Assembly (NCBI GenBank): GCA_026027325.1
Contig: JAMSLZ010000023.1
Span: forward strand, 15,001 to 79,000
Source: Actinomucor elegans
Lineage: Eukaryota; Mucoromycota; Mucoromycetes; Mucorales; Mucoraceae
Reading direction: 5' to 3'
DNA: 64,000 nucleotides
Below the pieces are notes generated by a model. That model saw only the letters and a program-made list of their open reading frames with translations, searched no databases and was not told where the DNA came from. Position 1 is the first letter of the stretch. Each line of letters opens with the position of its first letter. Shown piece after piece: positions 62,601 to 64,000 of this stretch. A program made the translations under genes and the position numbers.

Positions 62601-63129
62601 CCTCGCGGTCCATAAAAAAACAACAGATTCAAGAATTTAAGCTAATGGGACATGACTTATCTATTTTCCAGAAATTATGCCATTTTCAACGATGCGATAG
62701 TCGACAAACGACTCCGGTTTAATGTCGCAATAGATTCCCAATCTATGCTTAGAAAGAATTATATCATTTAATGGGGTCACTATTTCGTTCAAGTACAAAA
62801 AAAAGTATTGACAAGCTGTAATTCACATAAATATTAAGTAAACTAGATCCTATGATCGATAGATTTCTCAATCAATTGCAGCGAAATAGTACATATGAAC
62901 AGTATTTTTTGCTCAGAATAAAACGCTTCGTTTACTAGAACTTTGTTTCTTGAAAATGCAGTGATATGTTGTGCAGTTAATATAAAATAAGTGGCCTTGT
63001 AACTGAAATTAATGCAATTGAAACCCTGGTGACTGCCAAACCAAGCCACTAAATTTTCCCAATTTGATAATTTTCCACTACCCACCTAGAGGAAAAAAAC
63101 TACCAGATCGCTTTTTTCTTTAAATCAAC
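62601..63129. promoter_or_regulatory. Interval upstream of Nop4
   Basis: AT-rich DNA between the LINE relic and the Nop4 start. The 5' leader of Nop4 is A/T-rich with a TTTTTTC run at 63112-63119. The far end may still be degraded LINE sequence. No certain promoter element was identified. Confidence 0.35.
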
Positions 63130-64000
63130 ATGTCTGAACAAACTGTAGAGAAGAAAGAGTACACCAAAAAGGTCACCAAAAAGGATTCCTCTGAGGATCC
63201 TCTCGCCAAATTAACCCTGTTTGTCCGTGGCCTTCCTTTCGAAGCCACCAGCAAAGATCTCGAAGACTTCTTTGGTGATATTGGTCCCATTCGTAAATGT
63301 TTTGTTGTAACCGATCGATCTCAATCTACTGAAGAGGGTGCACCTGTTAAAAACAAAGGCTTTGGTTATGTCCATTATGCTTTAGAGGAAGATGCTCAAA
63401 ATGCTATCAGCAAACTCAAAAATGTCAAATTTATGGGTAGAAAGTTGAAAATCGAACTTGCAAAGAGAAAATCCGAGACCGTGCGCGAAGATACCAAGAA
63501 AGCGGTAGTTGAAGAAAAGCCTGTGGAACCCAAGAAGCCTGCTGAACCATTAAACTTTGATGTGAATGCTCGTTTGATTGTACGTAATTTGCCTTGGAAG
63601 TACAGAGAAGCGGATTTGAGAAAGTTGTTTGAAAAATATGGTACAGTGCATGATGTCAAACTACCTCGTAAATATGAAGGTGGTCCTCTTCGTGGATTTG
63701 CCTTTATTCAGTTTGAAAAAGTAGAAGAGGGTAAAGCTGTAAGTACAATCACTTAAGGGGCAACTTGAAGAGACAATTCTGACTTGAATTTGATAGGCCA
63801 TGGAAGCTATTAATGCGACTGAACATCATGGAAGAACAATTGCTGTAGATTGGTCTATCCCCAAAGTACAATATCGTGAAGTAGAAGCCAAGGAAACTGC
63901 TGCTGCCACCACTGAAGATACCGAAATGAAGGAAGCTAGCGATAATGAGGATGATAGCAGTGAATCTGAGGATGAATCTGATAAAGAAGAGGCTGGTAAT
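63130..64000 (+). CDS. NOP4: Nucleolar RNA-binding protein Nop4/RBM28 (5' part, cut by window)
   Basis: Exon 1 is 63130-63738 and exon 2 runs from 63797 off the window end, in frame for 271 codons so far. Two RRM domains are visible. RRM1 starts TLFVRGLPFEATSKDLEDFF with RNP1-like NKGFGYVHY, and RRM2 has LIVRNLPWKYREADLRKLF with RNP1 RGFAFIQF. An acidic Ser/Glu/Asp-rich stretch follows, where Nop4 has its linker before the C-terminal RRMs. Nop4 is needed for 27S pre-rRNA processing in 60S ribosome assembly. Start ATG 63130 gives a short Lys-rich leader. Confidence 0.9.

Noticed and set aside
62843..63085. 80-codon minus-strand frame before Nop4
   Set aside because: It starts at GTG, has no recognisable features and overlaps the Nop4 promoter.

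Overview
This is nuclear DNA from a fungus, most probably a Mucoromycota mould of the Mucorales type. The genes are AT-rich and broken by many short introns (mostly 45-90 nt) with GTAAGT-like donors and TAG/CAG acceptors. Orthologues of Sec8, NTE1, Pmc1, SelO, Cox6 and Nop4 are present. There is a complete Dicer, an SMN protein with a YG box, and relics of the LINE and Tc1/mariner types I associate with mucoralean genomes. The placement is inference; no rRNA or barcode locus is in the window. I found no convincing tRNA or rRNA gene and no CRISPR array.

Layout. 1-6.9 kb is accessory DNA: an 82-bp tandem array whose unit folds on itself, a very AT-rich island with an Asn/Lys/Ile-rich 208-codon ORF, a solo LTR with 5-bp target duplications sitting inside an older repeat that has an inverted copy 1.2 kb away, and a dead Tc1/mariner transposase. 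6.9-11.9 kb holds an NF-X1/FAP1-type zinc-finger gene and SMN (both minus), with a possible two-exon small gene diverging from SMN. 13.6-18.7 kb is NTE1 (minus). 20.7-25.3 kb is the exocyst subunit Sec8 in about 24 exons (plus). 26.6-31.9 kb is Dicer and 32.0-32.5 kb is Cox6 (both plus). 34.0-34.7 kb is a low-molecular-weight tyrosine phosphatase and 36.1-38.4 kb an m-AAA protease (both minus). 40.4-44.0 kb is a Nup133-like nucleoporin (plus), 45.4-46.1 kb a myosin regulatory light chain (minus), 47.0-50.8 kb a Pmc1-type Ca2+-ATPase (plus), 51.9-53.9 kb SelO (plus), 55.1-56.7 kb an MFSD10-like transporter (minus), 57.5-58.0 kb a single-pass membrane protein (minus). 58-63 kb is gene-poor and contains an internally deleted LINE (minus). 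63.1 kb to the edge is the 5' part of Nop4/RBM28 (plus).

The genes are mainly housekeeping: membrane lipid turnover, exocytosis, nuclear pore, calcium, mitochondria, splicing and ribosome assembly. They do not form a cluster with one shared function. The RNA-silencing gene is the only one tied to genome defence, and the repeat relics at both ends are what such a system would be expected to act on. Exon joins were worked out by hand from splice signals, reading phase and family similarity. For most genes the summed exon length is an exact multiple of three; Sec8 is the exception. Several short coding-looking segments between the main genes are listed with low confidence.
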